64,000 nt of DNA from NCBI GenBank assembly GCA_028023455.1, contig JAQFVV010000256.1:483001-547000 (forward strand), read 5' to 3'. How positions within the stretch are numbered: the first letter of the stretch is position 1; every line of letters starts with the position of its first letter. The notes beneath the pieces were generated by a model. That model was not told where the DNA came from. It made no database searches and saw only the letters and a program-made list of their open reading frames with translations. The DNA is from Epiperipatus broadwayi (Eukaryota > Onychophora > Udeonychophora > Euonychophora > Peripatidae). This document shows, piece after piece, positions 25,581-36,204 of the stretch. Made by a program: the position numbers and the translations under genes.

Positions 25581-26402
25581 CACTAAAAAATAAAAATACA
25601 AATATATAATAATAAATATAAAATATCACATATTCCAAATAAATCCAAAAACATTAAAAAATACTAAAAAATTATCTTCATCTCAACACCTTTTCTTTTG
25701 CAAACAATCTCAAAACTTTATCAATTTTTTTTACATTTATATTCCCATCCAAAATTACTCTAAAAACATTCATTTATATATATGGAAAATTATGAACTAT
25801 TTTTGAAAAGAAAAACTGTGTAGATGATATTTTAAAATTTGTTAATATTCATAATGTTATAGTTATCCTTGAGAATATTTAAATCGTTAGCATGATGAAG
25901 TAATTTTGTAATTTTAACATTTTTATTTAAAATTATAGCTATTGCAATAAAAGTAAAGAAATATTAAGCACACATTGATTAATTTTTCAAAGCTGTGTTC
26001 CAAATAATATATTATAAATAGTGATTTACATGTACTATTAATGTTTGTTATCAAAAATTTAGTTTTGGTTTTTTTTTGTTCTTTATGCATTACTTTTCTA
26101 TACATATTTATTATGGCCATATAATGTATTATCTCTGAATCTGATGTTCCAATTACTATGTGCAAAAAATCTAGACATATAATGAAGATTAAAAGATGTA
26201 TTGATTTATTAAAACAAACAATTTAATGAATTTGAATTGTGGCTTTTGTACTTATTTTTTTCCTACAATATAAAACTGAATTTGATCAAATAGTAATAAT
26301 TAATTTCTTGATATTTTATATTATTTTCATAAAATAGCATCTTATTTTGGGGACATAAGCTAGATAGTATAATCCAGTCATCATTGACTCATTGTTTCTA
26401 TT

Positions 26403-26437
<35 letters not shown>

Positions 26438-28439
26438 TATTAAACAATATATATATATATATATACACATTTTAATAAAAGTAAATTTCTAATTTTATGT
26501 TTATTATAATTTGGCTTTCATTTATTAATATAATTGTATCTATAATAAATCATTATACATAAAAAAACTCATTAGTCTTTTAAAAGATTTGGTATTTCAT
26601 ACTTCAAATTTAAAAATATCTTCTTTAACAGTTGATATGCCAAATGTGTTATTTTTCTTTAAAAGGAATATAAGAAAATATAACTTGTACTCATTGATTA
26701 TTGTTTACACTACTGTATGGAGAGTTTGTAACTGTTTAATAACTTAGGTAAACATAGGAATTGATGATTATATGATGTTTTAGAGTTGAACTTTCCATCT
26801 TTTGATTTACAATTTTATTTAATGAAACTTGTTACATAAATACATGCTAGCTCTATATCACAACATTTTTCTAGTTGCATTGAGAGTTAAAAATTCTTTA
26901 GAATAGCATATTTAAGTTAACAAATATTAGTTCCAATGTAGACTTTAGGTTGTTGGTGGCTTTTTCTACTTTTTAGCCACTAAAAATCAGGTTGGCTTAT
27001 CTAGGGTCCAGCTTCAAAAAGAAAACTTCCAAAGAAACTCATCTTTGTATGCTCTCTGCAACCTCATTTGTTTTTAAAATCTTAAATAATCTTAATTACA
27101 TTACTAAAAAAAATGTACATACTGTAATTAACTTTTTAATTACATCTTATATCTTGAAGTAAAAGCTATATTAAATCTAATTATGATTTATTTTTTACTC
27201 TATTGTCTTCCAAAAAAGAAAATGTGCAACCTTATATAAAAATTAAAATAAAATCATAATCTTTTTAACCTCCTTTATTTATTTTTTAAAAACTAAATGC
27301 ATATGCTTTAATTACTTTGTTTTCCCCCTCTTTATTAGGATCTATTTTCTATTTATCTAATTTATTGATGCTATTTTGAAGTAATATAACATTTAATCAT
27401 ACATTCCAATATAGATTTGTTCTTTACTATATTATTTTTTTCCTATATTATAAAATACTATTATTTACTTCTTTTTTTAATTTAAATCCTTCACATATTA
27501 ATAATGCATTTAATCTATTACAATATTATTTTAAAATAAATATTATAAAATATTTTTATTAAGAGTTGTTTTCTTATAGAATTTCAATGCCTACCAAGTA
27601 ATATTAACTAGCTCTTCTTCATGTGCAAGACAACATGGATGACTATGAAATAGATATTTATTTTATTTTTTAATTAAATTCCTGGACTTTCCAATGAAAA
27701 TAAATATATTTGCTCTACCTATTGATAGTTCTTTTTCTGATAGAAGGAACTTTAAGACTATCATACATTTGCCACTTTCTTACACACTTTATCAATACTC
27801 TTTATATCAAAACTAATAGTTCTGACTGTCCTGCAGTGATCATCAGAGCTACAATATTCAAATATATAATTATATAATTAATATACTTATACACATATTC
27901 ATATACATAATTAATTACACAAAATAAGCAAAAAATAAAATATACATTTCAACCTGACCATTATAAATAATCATTTCCCATTTTATTACTTTACTCTTAA
28001 AAAATTCTATCAATACTTATTTTATATCACTTTAATTTAATTTATTTTTTATTATCAGATATGTTTTTTTATGCAGCAAAGAAAAAGAGATCTTCAACCA
28101 GTTTTAATACTTTTTTTATCAGACATGTTAATATTTAAGCTTTTTTATTCTTTCCAAAAGACTATTTTTGACAAGACTTAACATTATAATTATAATTTTT
28201 TTTAATTTTCACTCTTTGTTTTTCTGATGTCATATTTATCTTAATTTGTCATTTTTAAAAACTACACAATTTTGAATTTTATAATAAATTAAAATAAAAA
28301 TTTGAAGCCCAACTGATGGTCCTCCTGACATTTGTACACTTATTTATTTAAAGCTTAGTTTCAATACTTGTAGCTCTATAATTATCAGACAAAAAAATAT
28401 TTTTATTTTCATATGTATAAACACCTGTTATGTAACCTT
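25581..28439. other. AT-rich sequence with TA runs
   Basis: TA runs at 26405-26433 and 26446-26464. A fragment at 26707-26728 (ACACTACTGTATGGAGAGTTT) matches the 3' end of the hammerhead retroposon family. No gene recognised. Confidence 0.5.
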
Positions 28440-28610
28440 ATAGTTTGTACATATTATTTTATATGTTACAATCATTATTATCACGGACCCACCTGATCAC
28501 ACACTTGTTGAAAAAATAAATAATCACCAATATACGTATTTCATGCTAAACCAGCAATCATCAGTTAGTCTAGATTACTATCCTCACACATATATATAAT
28601 CAGTACTCAG
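28440..28610 (-). mobile_element. Hammerhead family 1 repeat, copy A
   Basis: On the minus strand this matches the copy at 41797-42020: TGATTATATA..ATGTGTG leader, a block ending in the ribozyme, then TGATTATTTAT..TTTTC and a segment with GTGATCAGGTG. The two copies stay alignable for over 100 bp on both sides of the ribozyme, which defines a dispersed repeat rather than a chance motif. The downstream part of the family sits separately at 28861-29082. Boundaries are approximate. Confidence 0.75.
28525..28571 (-). ncRNA. Hammerhead ribozyme, family 1, catalytic core intact
   Basis: Minus strand: stem I 5' strand ACTAA (28566-28570), CTGATGA (28564-28558), stem II TGCT-GGTTT-AGCA, GAAA (28542-28539), self-complementary stem III ATACGTAT, A as the cleavage-site base, then stem I 3' strand TTGGT. 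Stem I pairs five positions including one G-U. All fixed core nucleotides are present. The base pair normally closing stem II (G10.1-C11.1) is a T-T mismatch here, which should weaken but not necessarily abolish cleavage. The very short palindromic stem III suggests a dimeric type I hammerhead. Predicted cleavage lies between 28531 and 28530. Confidence 0.78.
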
Positions 28611-28860
28611 CTTTATATTAAGATAGCCAATATTTATACTTTAATGGACAGGCTTCAAACTATTCCAACTCACAACTCTTTAGCCTTCCATTTCATTGAA
28701 AATCTGATGATGGAACATTCAAAGCCCTAGATAGTGCCAAGGTTGTCATCCTACCCATGTTGACATAATAGTCATTCTGACCCCTCATGTACAGGAGAAT
28801 AATCCATTTATATATACATATGTGAGGGATGGGCAGACCTTTTACACACTATTTATATAA

Positions 28861-29082
28861 ATTAATACATTGTACAGGCTTAAACCTGCATTTATATATG
28901 TAATATATGCAGGGTTCGAACTCAGACTTTCACATGACCCACCACTCTCAGTGCCATATCATATCAGGTGGGTCAGCAATATGAGATGGAACTGAGAGTG
29001 GTGGGTCATGTGAAAGTCTGAATTCTAACCCTGCATATATTACATATATAAATGCAGATTTAAGCCTGTACAATGTATTAAT
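28861..29082. repeat. Near-perfect palindrome, 92-bp arms
   Basis: Arms 28861-28952 and 28991-29082 are inverted complements with few mismatches; shared blocks include CATTGTACAGGCTTAAA and GACTTTCACATGACCCACC. The 38-bp spacer contains TCAGGTGGGTCAGCAATATG. The right arm matches the downstream part of the family 1 hammerhead repeat at 41935-42020 (cagcaatatgagat, then a TTCaAA..CC..ATATATTACATAT block and the CTTGTACTGTA region). It is therefore an inverted duplication of that family's 3' flank. Confidence 0.88.
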
Positions 29083-29610
29083 CATTATTATCATTATTTC
29101 TTTTTAATATTAAACATTGCACCAAATATTATTCTATATAAAATACAATTTATTTATGTAATTTAATTTTTATTAGTACGATCATTAAATATGCTAAGCA
29201 CATCATGGTTAATTAACATTATTAAAGCTTGATCTATATGTCTGCTTATTTGTTTGTTACATTTCTTTAAAGATAAGCATCGAAATTTACAATTTCCATT
29301 AAACATTATATTAACATTTCTTTATAAAGTACATGTTGTAATATTGAAGTTGATATTATAAAAAAATATTACAATCTTCAAAAAGAAACAAAATCTCTAA
29401 ATATTAACGTTACTTATTATATATATATAATTCATATAACATTACATATTACACCAACTTAAAAAGAGCTTTAGCAAATCTGTTTGTCATCCCAACAATC
29501 TGGAATTTGATGCTAAATAAACTTCTGAAATGTTTTCAAGTACTTAAGAAGTTTAAAATGTTTCAATGTATATATATTTTTGCATTTCTTATGTTAAATA
29601 AATCTCAAAA
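29083..29610. other. AT-rich sequence, no feature seen
   Basis: Nothing recognised up to the tRNA-like retroposon. Confidence 0.45.
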
Positions 29611-29624
29611 ATTCACTTCTCCAA

Positions 29625-29696
29625 GCGTTGGTGGCCTAGTGGTTAGCATAGCTACCTTCCAAGCAGCTGGCCTGGGTTCGCTTCCCGGTCAACGCA
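29625..29696 (+). mobile_element. tRNA-Gly(UCC)-derived retroposon, copy 1
   Basis: The 72 nt fold as a tRNA: acceptor GCGTTGG/TCAACGC (one G-U), A box TGGCCTAGTGG, anticodon loop CTTCCAA with UCC, T arm CTGGG-TTCGCTT-CCCGG. The sequence closely follows metazoan tRNA-Gly(UCC). Two defects argue against a working tRNA: C instead of the conserved A in the T loop, and an A-C mismatch in the anticodon stem. The tRNA is followed not by CCA but by TTTGACATATGG and a run of ten A, then TCACTTCT, which also precedes the tRNA (29613-29620). The same 3' extension follows the copy at 35714, so this is a retroposon, not a lone tRNA gene. Confidence 0.82.
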
Positions 29697-29701
29697 TTTG
29701 A

Positions 29702-30299
29702 CATATGGAAAAAAAAAATCACTTCTTTGCACTTTTCTAAAAACTATATAACAGTCTTTTTTGAAGTTGTGAAATACAATTATATATTTATCTTGCTTAT
29801 TTATCCAAAGATACTATAAACTTATTTTGATATATTTATATGTGCATACACAATTTTTATAATTTATATATATATATATATTATTAGTTTTAATGCAAAT
29901 ATTATATTAAATATATATATTACTTTTGAATTTATTTATTACGTATGTATTTACATATATTTTTAATTAACTCTATATTTTAATTTTATTCATTGATTTA
30001 TAGTGCAAAAATCATATTTTGTAATTACCATATATATACTATGCTTTTAAATATATATACAAAATGCACTAGTTTTCATAAAAAATAATTTACCAATGCT
30101 TTAAACTTAGTAATGATTTGAAAAAAAATTTAAATCTATTCCGAATTAAAATATTATTTATTTTACATAATATTTGATAATATTCTGTATTTACAAATAA
30201 TTACTATCATATCAGATTTTTTATTTTCTTTCCTTACTTACATAACAATTTTTTTTTTTAAAAAATGTATTATGATTTAGATCTTTTTCTGAGAATACA
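29702..30299. other. AT-rich sequence, no gene seen
   Basis: Short TA run near 29866-29880. No gene recognised. Confidence 0.45.
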
Positions 30300-30675
30300 A
30301 AACATTCTTCAGGCAACCAATAGGTAAACTATCTCGGATAGATATCCAATTATTAGATATCAAATAAGAAGAGATTGAAAATGCAAGATATGAGTAAAAA
30401 AACAAACAGGTGTTTATTAAAAAATTAACAGACTGGAGTTGGGCTGGACATATTGCTAAAAGAGATGATAATAGATGGACAATTGAAATCTTAAACTGGA
30501 TTCCAAGAGGTTTAAAAGATCCAGAAAGAGACAACATGTGAGATGGATGGATAAAATAAGAAAGTGTGCAGGAGTGGTGTGAAGAAGAGAAGCTAAAGAT
30601 CGGAGAAGATCGATTGAATTTGGAGAAACCTTCATCCTGCAGTGGATTGATAATGGTCGATGATGATGATGATCT
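30300..30675 (+). mobile_element. RTE-like LINE 3' fragment with (GAT)n tail
   Basis: Plus-strand frames give DWSWAGHIAKRDDNRWTIEIL, WIPRG and, after frame changes, the end region, finishing in SGLIMVDDDD encoded by the GATGATGATGAT tail (30659-30672). This closely parallels the C-terminal end of the 290-3170 element (WTGHIVKRDNNRSTIEILNGIPR) in the opposite orientation, so the two belong to one family. Only the last 375 bp is present, consistent with 5' truncation during target-primed reverse transcription. Confidence 0.85.
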
Positions 30676-32323
30676 AACAAGGTTATCCCAAACAATAGAT
30701 CACAATAAATATAAACTATTTTAGAAGCCAGAAGTTAACTAGCTTAGAAACTATTGTCTTCTCTTTAGATTTCTCTGTGGACGATTACTAAATATTTTTT
30801 CATGGTGGGCTATGCAAGTTGTTTAATCAGCATATTGATAAAAAATGAAATATCTAGCAACAGCCTTTACAAAGCAATGCTTTTTTTAATAGCATCCCAT
30901 AGAAAAAAAAAGAATGATATTACTCCTAAAACTTTTCAACTAATGATTGATAAGAATTTTTTATTCTTGCTTAATCTTTCTAACAAAAAACAGATAGATT
31001 ACCAATTACCTGACAAATAATCGTAAACCTGTTTTACTAGACTTGGATCTGAACTAGCATAATAAGCAGATATGTTACCCAATGCATCAAGAGTTTTTTT
31101 TACCTATATATATATTATTTTATCTCATATTTTGAAAACTTCTTTGTATAGTTTAAAAAAACAAGGTTATTAGTAATGAGACTCTTCCACTACTTGTTCA
31201 TTATTGCTCTTTCTCTCTTCATGATGACACTTCTTCTCAGCATAATGCTTATTTGCAATTTGTGATGAAATCCCAGACGATAACTTTTGATTATAAAGAT
31301 TGGTTTTATAATTAAATAAATGCTTGATTTTTTATTCACACAATTTATTTTTTCCATCCTCTCTGTTGTAGCAACAACAGTAACTGTATTTCTGTTAAAG
31401 TAATTCACTTCTGTCAAATTTAAAAGAGGAGGGAGAGGCGCAAATTGTGTTCTTTTTTTTTTTCAATTTTAATTGCACCGGTTCAACCGGAAAGATATTA
31501 TTCACAGAAATAAAACATTTCTATAATAAATTTCTTAAACTTAATTTCAACTCATCTCCATTTGGGCTTTTAAAATAAAATTTGTAAAAATATGCACCTT
31601 AAGAGATTTTTCATAAGCTTCTTTAAACGTTATTAGCGTGTGTGTGGGCATGCATCATAGTAGGTTTTTTTTCTGAAGATGGATGGAGTAATTAGTCAAT
31701 AGCATATCACAGCAAGAAATAACACTTGATCACTGCCAGTGATAGATTGCTTGTACTCGTTATGCTTTTGAAATATTTTGTCTTTGTTACTTCAATACAG
31801 AAACATATTGCACTACCTGCACTTATGACTACCCTATTACAGTCATTGTATTTGATTTATAGTCAATGCACTCAAACCTTGATAGTTATATGAATTAAAT
31901 ATGACTTGACTAACTGAAAAGAAAAAAATTAAGCTGATATCAATGTGAAAAAAATTAACATATTCTGAATCTATTAAAGGGAACAGAGATGCACTAACCA
32001 TATGCCACAAGATTATTTATTAATATAAAAATAATATAATGGTTTACTGCTTAAAATTCTATATGAAGTTTGAGCTCATGACAGAATTGAGCAGCAATCC
32101 ATGGGCCTTGTGTTCTAGAGTATGCAACCATCACTGTCATAAACCAGACATGATATCAGTTTTATTAAATATACAATGTAAATGCACATCAGATTTTCCC
32201 ATGAAGTATATTTTCTTGTTATTTATATTAATATTATTGACATTTTGACTGGCACAATATGGTAAACTATTGGCATAATGATAATACTAGTAACTAAACA
32301 AATATATATATATAGATTAATTT
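30676..32323. other. AT-rich sequence, no gene seen
   Basis: Several open frames of 60-75 codons show no recognised family or composition change, so they are not called as genes. Confidence 0.45.
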
Positions 32324-33200
32324 AAAATATATATTTAAATCTTTTATTTATAAGAATGTTTACTTTAATATATTTATTTATTTATTCATAATCACCTCCT
32401 GAGAAAATTATGTGACATTTAAGCACATAAAGACAAATTTCAGCACACTAATTTTATTGAATTGACCATAATATTTTTTTATATATATTTTGTATCACTA
32501 TTCTCAATATTAGGATAAATAAATTATGTAATAAGTGATTGATTGATCATTCTGCTTATAATGATAAGTATAAAATCATATTCACCATTTACATCAGACA
32601 AACAATTATGCATACTAAAATATATATTTAAATCTTTTATTTATAAGAATGTTTACTTTAATATATTTATTTATTTATTCATAATCACCTCCTGAGAAAA
32701 TTATGTGACATTTAAGCACATAAAGACAAATCTCAGCACACTAATTTTATTGAATTGACCATAATATTTTTTTATATATATTTTGTATCACTATTCTCAA
32801 TATTAGGATAAATAAATTATGTAATAAGTGATTGATTGATCATTCTGCTTATAATGATTAGTATAAAATCATATTCACCATTTACATCAGACAAACAATT
32901 ATGCATACTAAAATATATATTTAAATCCTTTATTTATAAGAATGTTTACTTTAATATATTTATTTATTTATTCATAATCATCTCCTGAGAAAATTATGTG
33001 ACATTTAAGCACATAAAGACAAATCTCAGCACACTAATTTTATTGAATTGACCATAATATTTTTTATATATATTTTGTATCATTATTCTCAATATTAGGA
33101 TAAATAAATTATGTAATAAGTGATTGATTGATCATTCTGCTTATAATGATTAGTATAAAATCATATTTACCATTTACATCAGACAAACAATTATGCATAC
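32324..33200. repeat. Tandem array, three copies of a 293-bp unit
   Basis: Units start at 32324, 32617 and 32910 (each with AAAATATATATTTAAATC or a one-base variant) and run to ATTATGCATAC. Copies differ at only a few positions (for example aaatttcagc/aaatctcagc, gataagt/gattagt, cacctcctga/catctcctga) plus one T-run length change. Near identity and equal unit length indicate recent unequal crossing-over or rolling-circle-type amplification. The unit has no open frame of note and no hammerhead core on either strand. The third copy ends abruptly at 33200. Confidence 0.95.
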
Positions 33201-33340
33201 CGAAGGTTTAGCTGTTACCAGCTCTGACACAACATATTTTTAATAGTGTGGACTCTAAGATTAAAAACTCAACAGAAATGGTGATTATATATGAATATTA
33301 AATACTACCTAATGCTATAATAGTAATTGTAAATAAAACA

Positions 33341-34270
33341 GAAATTCATATAACATTACAATACTAACCAAAAAATAAAACTTTACTCAAATTCTTTCTT
33401 CCACAACTATGGTTTCATTTATTAATAAATAGATCTTTTTTCAGAGTGAAATTCAATAAAACATACAACATATATATACAAAACAAAATATTCTTCCCAT
33501 CATTCACTTCAACACCAAATTTCCTTTAACATCAAAGAATGTCTTTATGAGATTAACAATCACAAATTCAAAAAAATGTATCATCAAAGTTTCTTTTACT
33601 CTTATTTCCTATTCACTTTTTTCATAAAAGATAATCTCTGCATTGTAAAATAATATTTTATGACCTGTATTTAGTTCATGAATATACAAAGCTGAGTTAT
33701 AATATCTAATACTTTTTATTGCATTGTATGAAAGTGGTCTGGAAGAAAGGCATGACTTTAAATTCATTATTAAATCAAAACAGTCAATTGATAACAAATC
33801 TATTCCTGGGACAGTTTATAAGATTGTTTGCAGTTATCATAAAATTTATATAGATCAAAGTAAATTGTATCTTAATGAAAGAGTTAAAATTCATAAGAAT
33901 AGAGTAAAAATAGACATCATAACTCAGTTTTGTATATCCATGAACTAAATACAGATCATAAAATATTATTTCACGGTGCAGTGGTTATCCTTTATGAAAA
34001 ATTTAAATTAGGAAGAGTAGTAAAAGAAACTGATGATAATTTTTTTTAAAACAGAAATCATCAATCTCATGAAAACATCCTTTGATGTTGAAAAGGAAGT
34101 TGGGTGCAAAGTGAATTATGGGAAAAGTAATTTGTTTTGTATATTTATATGCTGTATGTTTATTTAAATTTCACTTGACAAAGTCTATTTGTCAATAGAT
34201 AAAACCATGAATTGTGAAAAAACTTAGTAATATTTTGTTTTTTGGCTAGTATTGTAATGTTATATGAATT
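33341..34270. mobile_element. Penelope-like element: two 3' ends in inverted orientation
   Basis: The left arm (33341-33705, minus) and right arm (33912-34270, plus) are diverged inverted copies of one sequence. Shared blocks include CATAACTCAG, CATGAACTAAATACAG, AGTAAAAGAAACT, TTTGATGTTGAA and the outermost GTATTGTAATGTTATATGAA. The central 33724-33948 frame encodes a GIY-YIG-like domain as in the C-terminus of Penelope-like elements. Inverted or tandem partial copies are a known hallmark of these elements. No reverse transcriptase remains. Confidence 0.78.
33724..33948 (+). pseudogene. GIY-YIG endonuclease domain of a Penelope-like element
   Basis: The 74-codon frame has PGTVYKIVCS and, ten residues on, KIYIDQSK, matching the Penelope GIY-YIG pattern ('GvYkipC..c...YIGqT'), then LNERVKIHK with the conserved arginine region. 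The glycine of the YIG part is D here. After a frame break near 33940 the right arm continues with the equivalents of HELNTDHK and LYEKFKLGR. In intact Penelope-like elements this domain nicks DNA for integration. The changed glycine and frameshifts mean this one is not functional. Confidence 0.75.
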
Positions 34271-35700
34271 TTCTACTTTATATATATATATATAAAAGTT
34301 TTAACAGGAATTTTTTAGATAAGTTTCAGCTATGGTATAGCCAGAAAAACAATCAATTAAAACGTGATATTGCAAACTAAAATCATGTCTTTAGTTACCT
34401 GACCCAATTTTCCAATTAAATAATCATGTATTGTGACTGTTTCTAACATTATCTAAAATATGAAAAACAAAAAGATAAATAAAATCAAAAGATAAAAGGA
34501 TTCAAAGCATTTTTAATGCAATAAGTGAATAAAGACAGAAAAGTCTATAATATTCCTAGTCTATAAACAATTAAAAATTCTCATTAAATTTTGAACAAAT
34601 ATTTAAATAATATTTTAAACAATTAAAATAGAAAAGTACATTTTGGTACTATAATTTTAGCTTGTCTCAACACATAATCACTTACTAAATGGAATATGTA
34701 TATGATTTTGTGTGTGCAACTTTATGATCAAATTTATATCACTTATCACATTTTATTTAAATACTAAATTAAGAGATTTAGAAAGGAAAAATTAATCAAC
34801 CCATTTTATAAGTGTCAAATTATTGAAAGAAGGAAATAATAAATCATAAATAGAACATATGTGAAAGTTTCTTATAAATTATATGATTATTTTTATTGAT
34901 TTAAATTTAATTCAGGCATGAGTGGATGAACATGAAGTTCTAAAATTGAACGGTCAGAGAGGGAGAAAAATGATCAGACAAGAGTGATCAGATCAGAGAT
35001 AAAAGAGATCAGATCATGAAAAATAAGTCAGAGAAAGAAAATAAAAGATAATTAGTTATTAAAAAATCATAGTTCAACTTTGATTGTTGTTTGATTTACT
35101 TTTTGTTTAATGAATTAAATGTAAGTCAGTGGATTAGTTTATTATTATGTAAAAACTTTAAATTTTTCCTTTTTATTAATAACTCATAATTGTTAATCTT
35201 ACTAATATATACATAATACCAACATATTTTTTTATCACATAACACAATGCAATACATTTTTTGATATAAATTATCAAAATAGCTGACAATTTTGACTAAT
35301 CACTATTTCGTTCTTGAGCAATAATTACTTACATTAATTATTATTCATACATGATTAATTATTATTTTAACTGATATCAGTTTAACCATTTTAACTTAAT
35401 AAGTTGTCAAAATACTTTTTTTCTTGGTCTAGTTGGTCCCTTTATAAATGTTTTATGTGCATTATTGTTAAACATACATTAAAAAATAATAATTTTAAAT
35501 GCTCTATTTTAATTGACATGCAATGTTATGACACCAATATAAGATGCAAGTTCAGGAAGGCGGGAACCAAAGAAATATTAAATAGAATCAAAACCAAAAT
35601 TAACTGTTTTTATAGATGAATTCTTAAATAATTAATATAATTATTCTCTGGATTGTCATTAATGTTTCAGTAACCATGCCATTCCCTCTGTACTTTTTTT
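34271..35700. other. AT-rich sequence, one purine-rich patch
   Basis: 34960-35040 is purine-rich with repeated GATCAGA words. No gene recognised. Confidence 0.45.
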
Positions 35701-35713
35701 CTCATATGTCAAA

Positions 35714-35785
35714 TGCATTGACCGGGAAGCAAGCCCAGACCAGCTGCTTGGAAGGCAGCTATGCTAACCACTAGGTCACCAACAA
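35714..35785 (-). mobile_element. tRNA-Gly(UCC)-derived retroposon, copy 2
   Basis: Minus strand: TTGTTGGTGACCTAGTGG, anticodon arm GCTGC-CTTCCAA-GCAGC (UCC, perfectly paired), then CTGGG-CTTGCTT-CCCGG and CAATGCA. The first two acceptor bases and the T loop are changed, so it is not a working tRNA. It is followed by TTTGACATATGAG and an A run, the same 3' extension as copy 1. Flanking direct repeats TTCCCTCTGTACTTTTT (17 bp) lie at about 35684-35700 and 35791-35807, strong evidence of retroposition. Confidence 0.85.
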
Positions 35786-35809
35786 TTGACTTCCCTCTGT
35801 ACTTTTTGA

Positions 35810-36100
35810 AACCTTAAATTTAGTAATAAAAATACTTTGTAATAAAATTTATATTTACTGGTTTATAGTCATTAATAAAACTTTACCCTAATGTAAATTC
35901 AAACTTATGACTGACGTCAGTATTCTAAAGTAGTTTTATATATAGTAAAAATCCTATAGAAAATTAAAAATTATTGTTGGCTTACAATTTTATATAATTA
36001 ATACCACAATAGATTTTTTTTGAACTAAGAAAAAATTAACAAACTATGACCTCTAAAATGATTAGCATTGCACAACTAGTATGCTGAGAGAGAAGACAGT
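35810..36100. other. AT-rich sequence, no gene seen
   Basis: Contains the 12-bp palindrome ACTGACGTCAGT near 35910, not called as a regulatory site. Confidence 0.4.
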
Positions 36101-36115
36101 GAGATGTTATTGTCA

Positions 36116-36190
36116 CATGATCATCTTTTATACTAGCACATAATGGTTGGCACAGGGTGGCACTACTGTATGGAGAGTTCTGCCTTGTTA
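36116..36190 (+). mobile_element. Short (75 bp) deletion derivative of the hammerhead retroposon
   Basis: It begins CATGATCATCTTTTATACTAG and ends GTGGCACTACTGTATGGAG..TTCTGCCTTGTTA, the two ends of the 432-bp element joined. Perfect 14-bp direct repeats AGATGTTATTGTCA lie at 36102-36115 and 36191-36204. No A tail is present. Confidence 0.85.
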
Positions 36191-36204
36191 AGATGTTATT
36201 GTCA

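Noticed and set aside
28698-28725. CTGATGATGGAACATTC near the family 1 repeat
   Set aside because: No stem II and no GAAA; probably unrelated to the ribozymes despite its position.
29625-29696. Functional tRNA-Gly gene
   Set aside because: T-loop A is replaced by C, the anticodon stem has a mismatch, and a shared 3' trailer, A tail and direct repeats show retroposition.
32324-33200. CRISPR array or retrozyme tandem
   Set aside because: Units are contiguous 293-bp copies without spacers, the DNA is eukaryotic, and neither strand of the unit holds a hammerhead core.
34028-34062. CTGATGA ... CAGAAATC in the Penelope-like right arm
   Set aside because: Stem II would be only a T-run/A-run pairing without a closing pair, and the left-arm copy lacks the core (TTTGATGATAC).
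35910-35921. ACTGACGTCAGT palindrome containing a CRE-like TGACGTCA
   Set aside because: A single 12-bp site with no gene or promoter nearby cannot be called regulatory.
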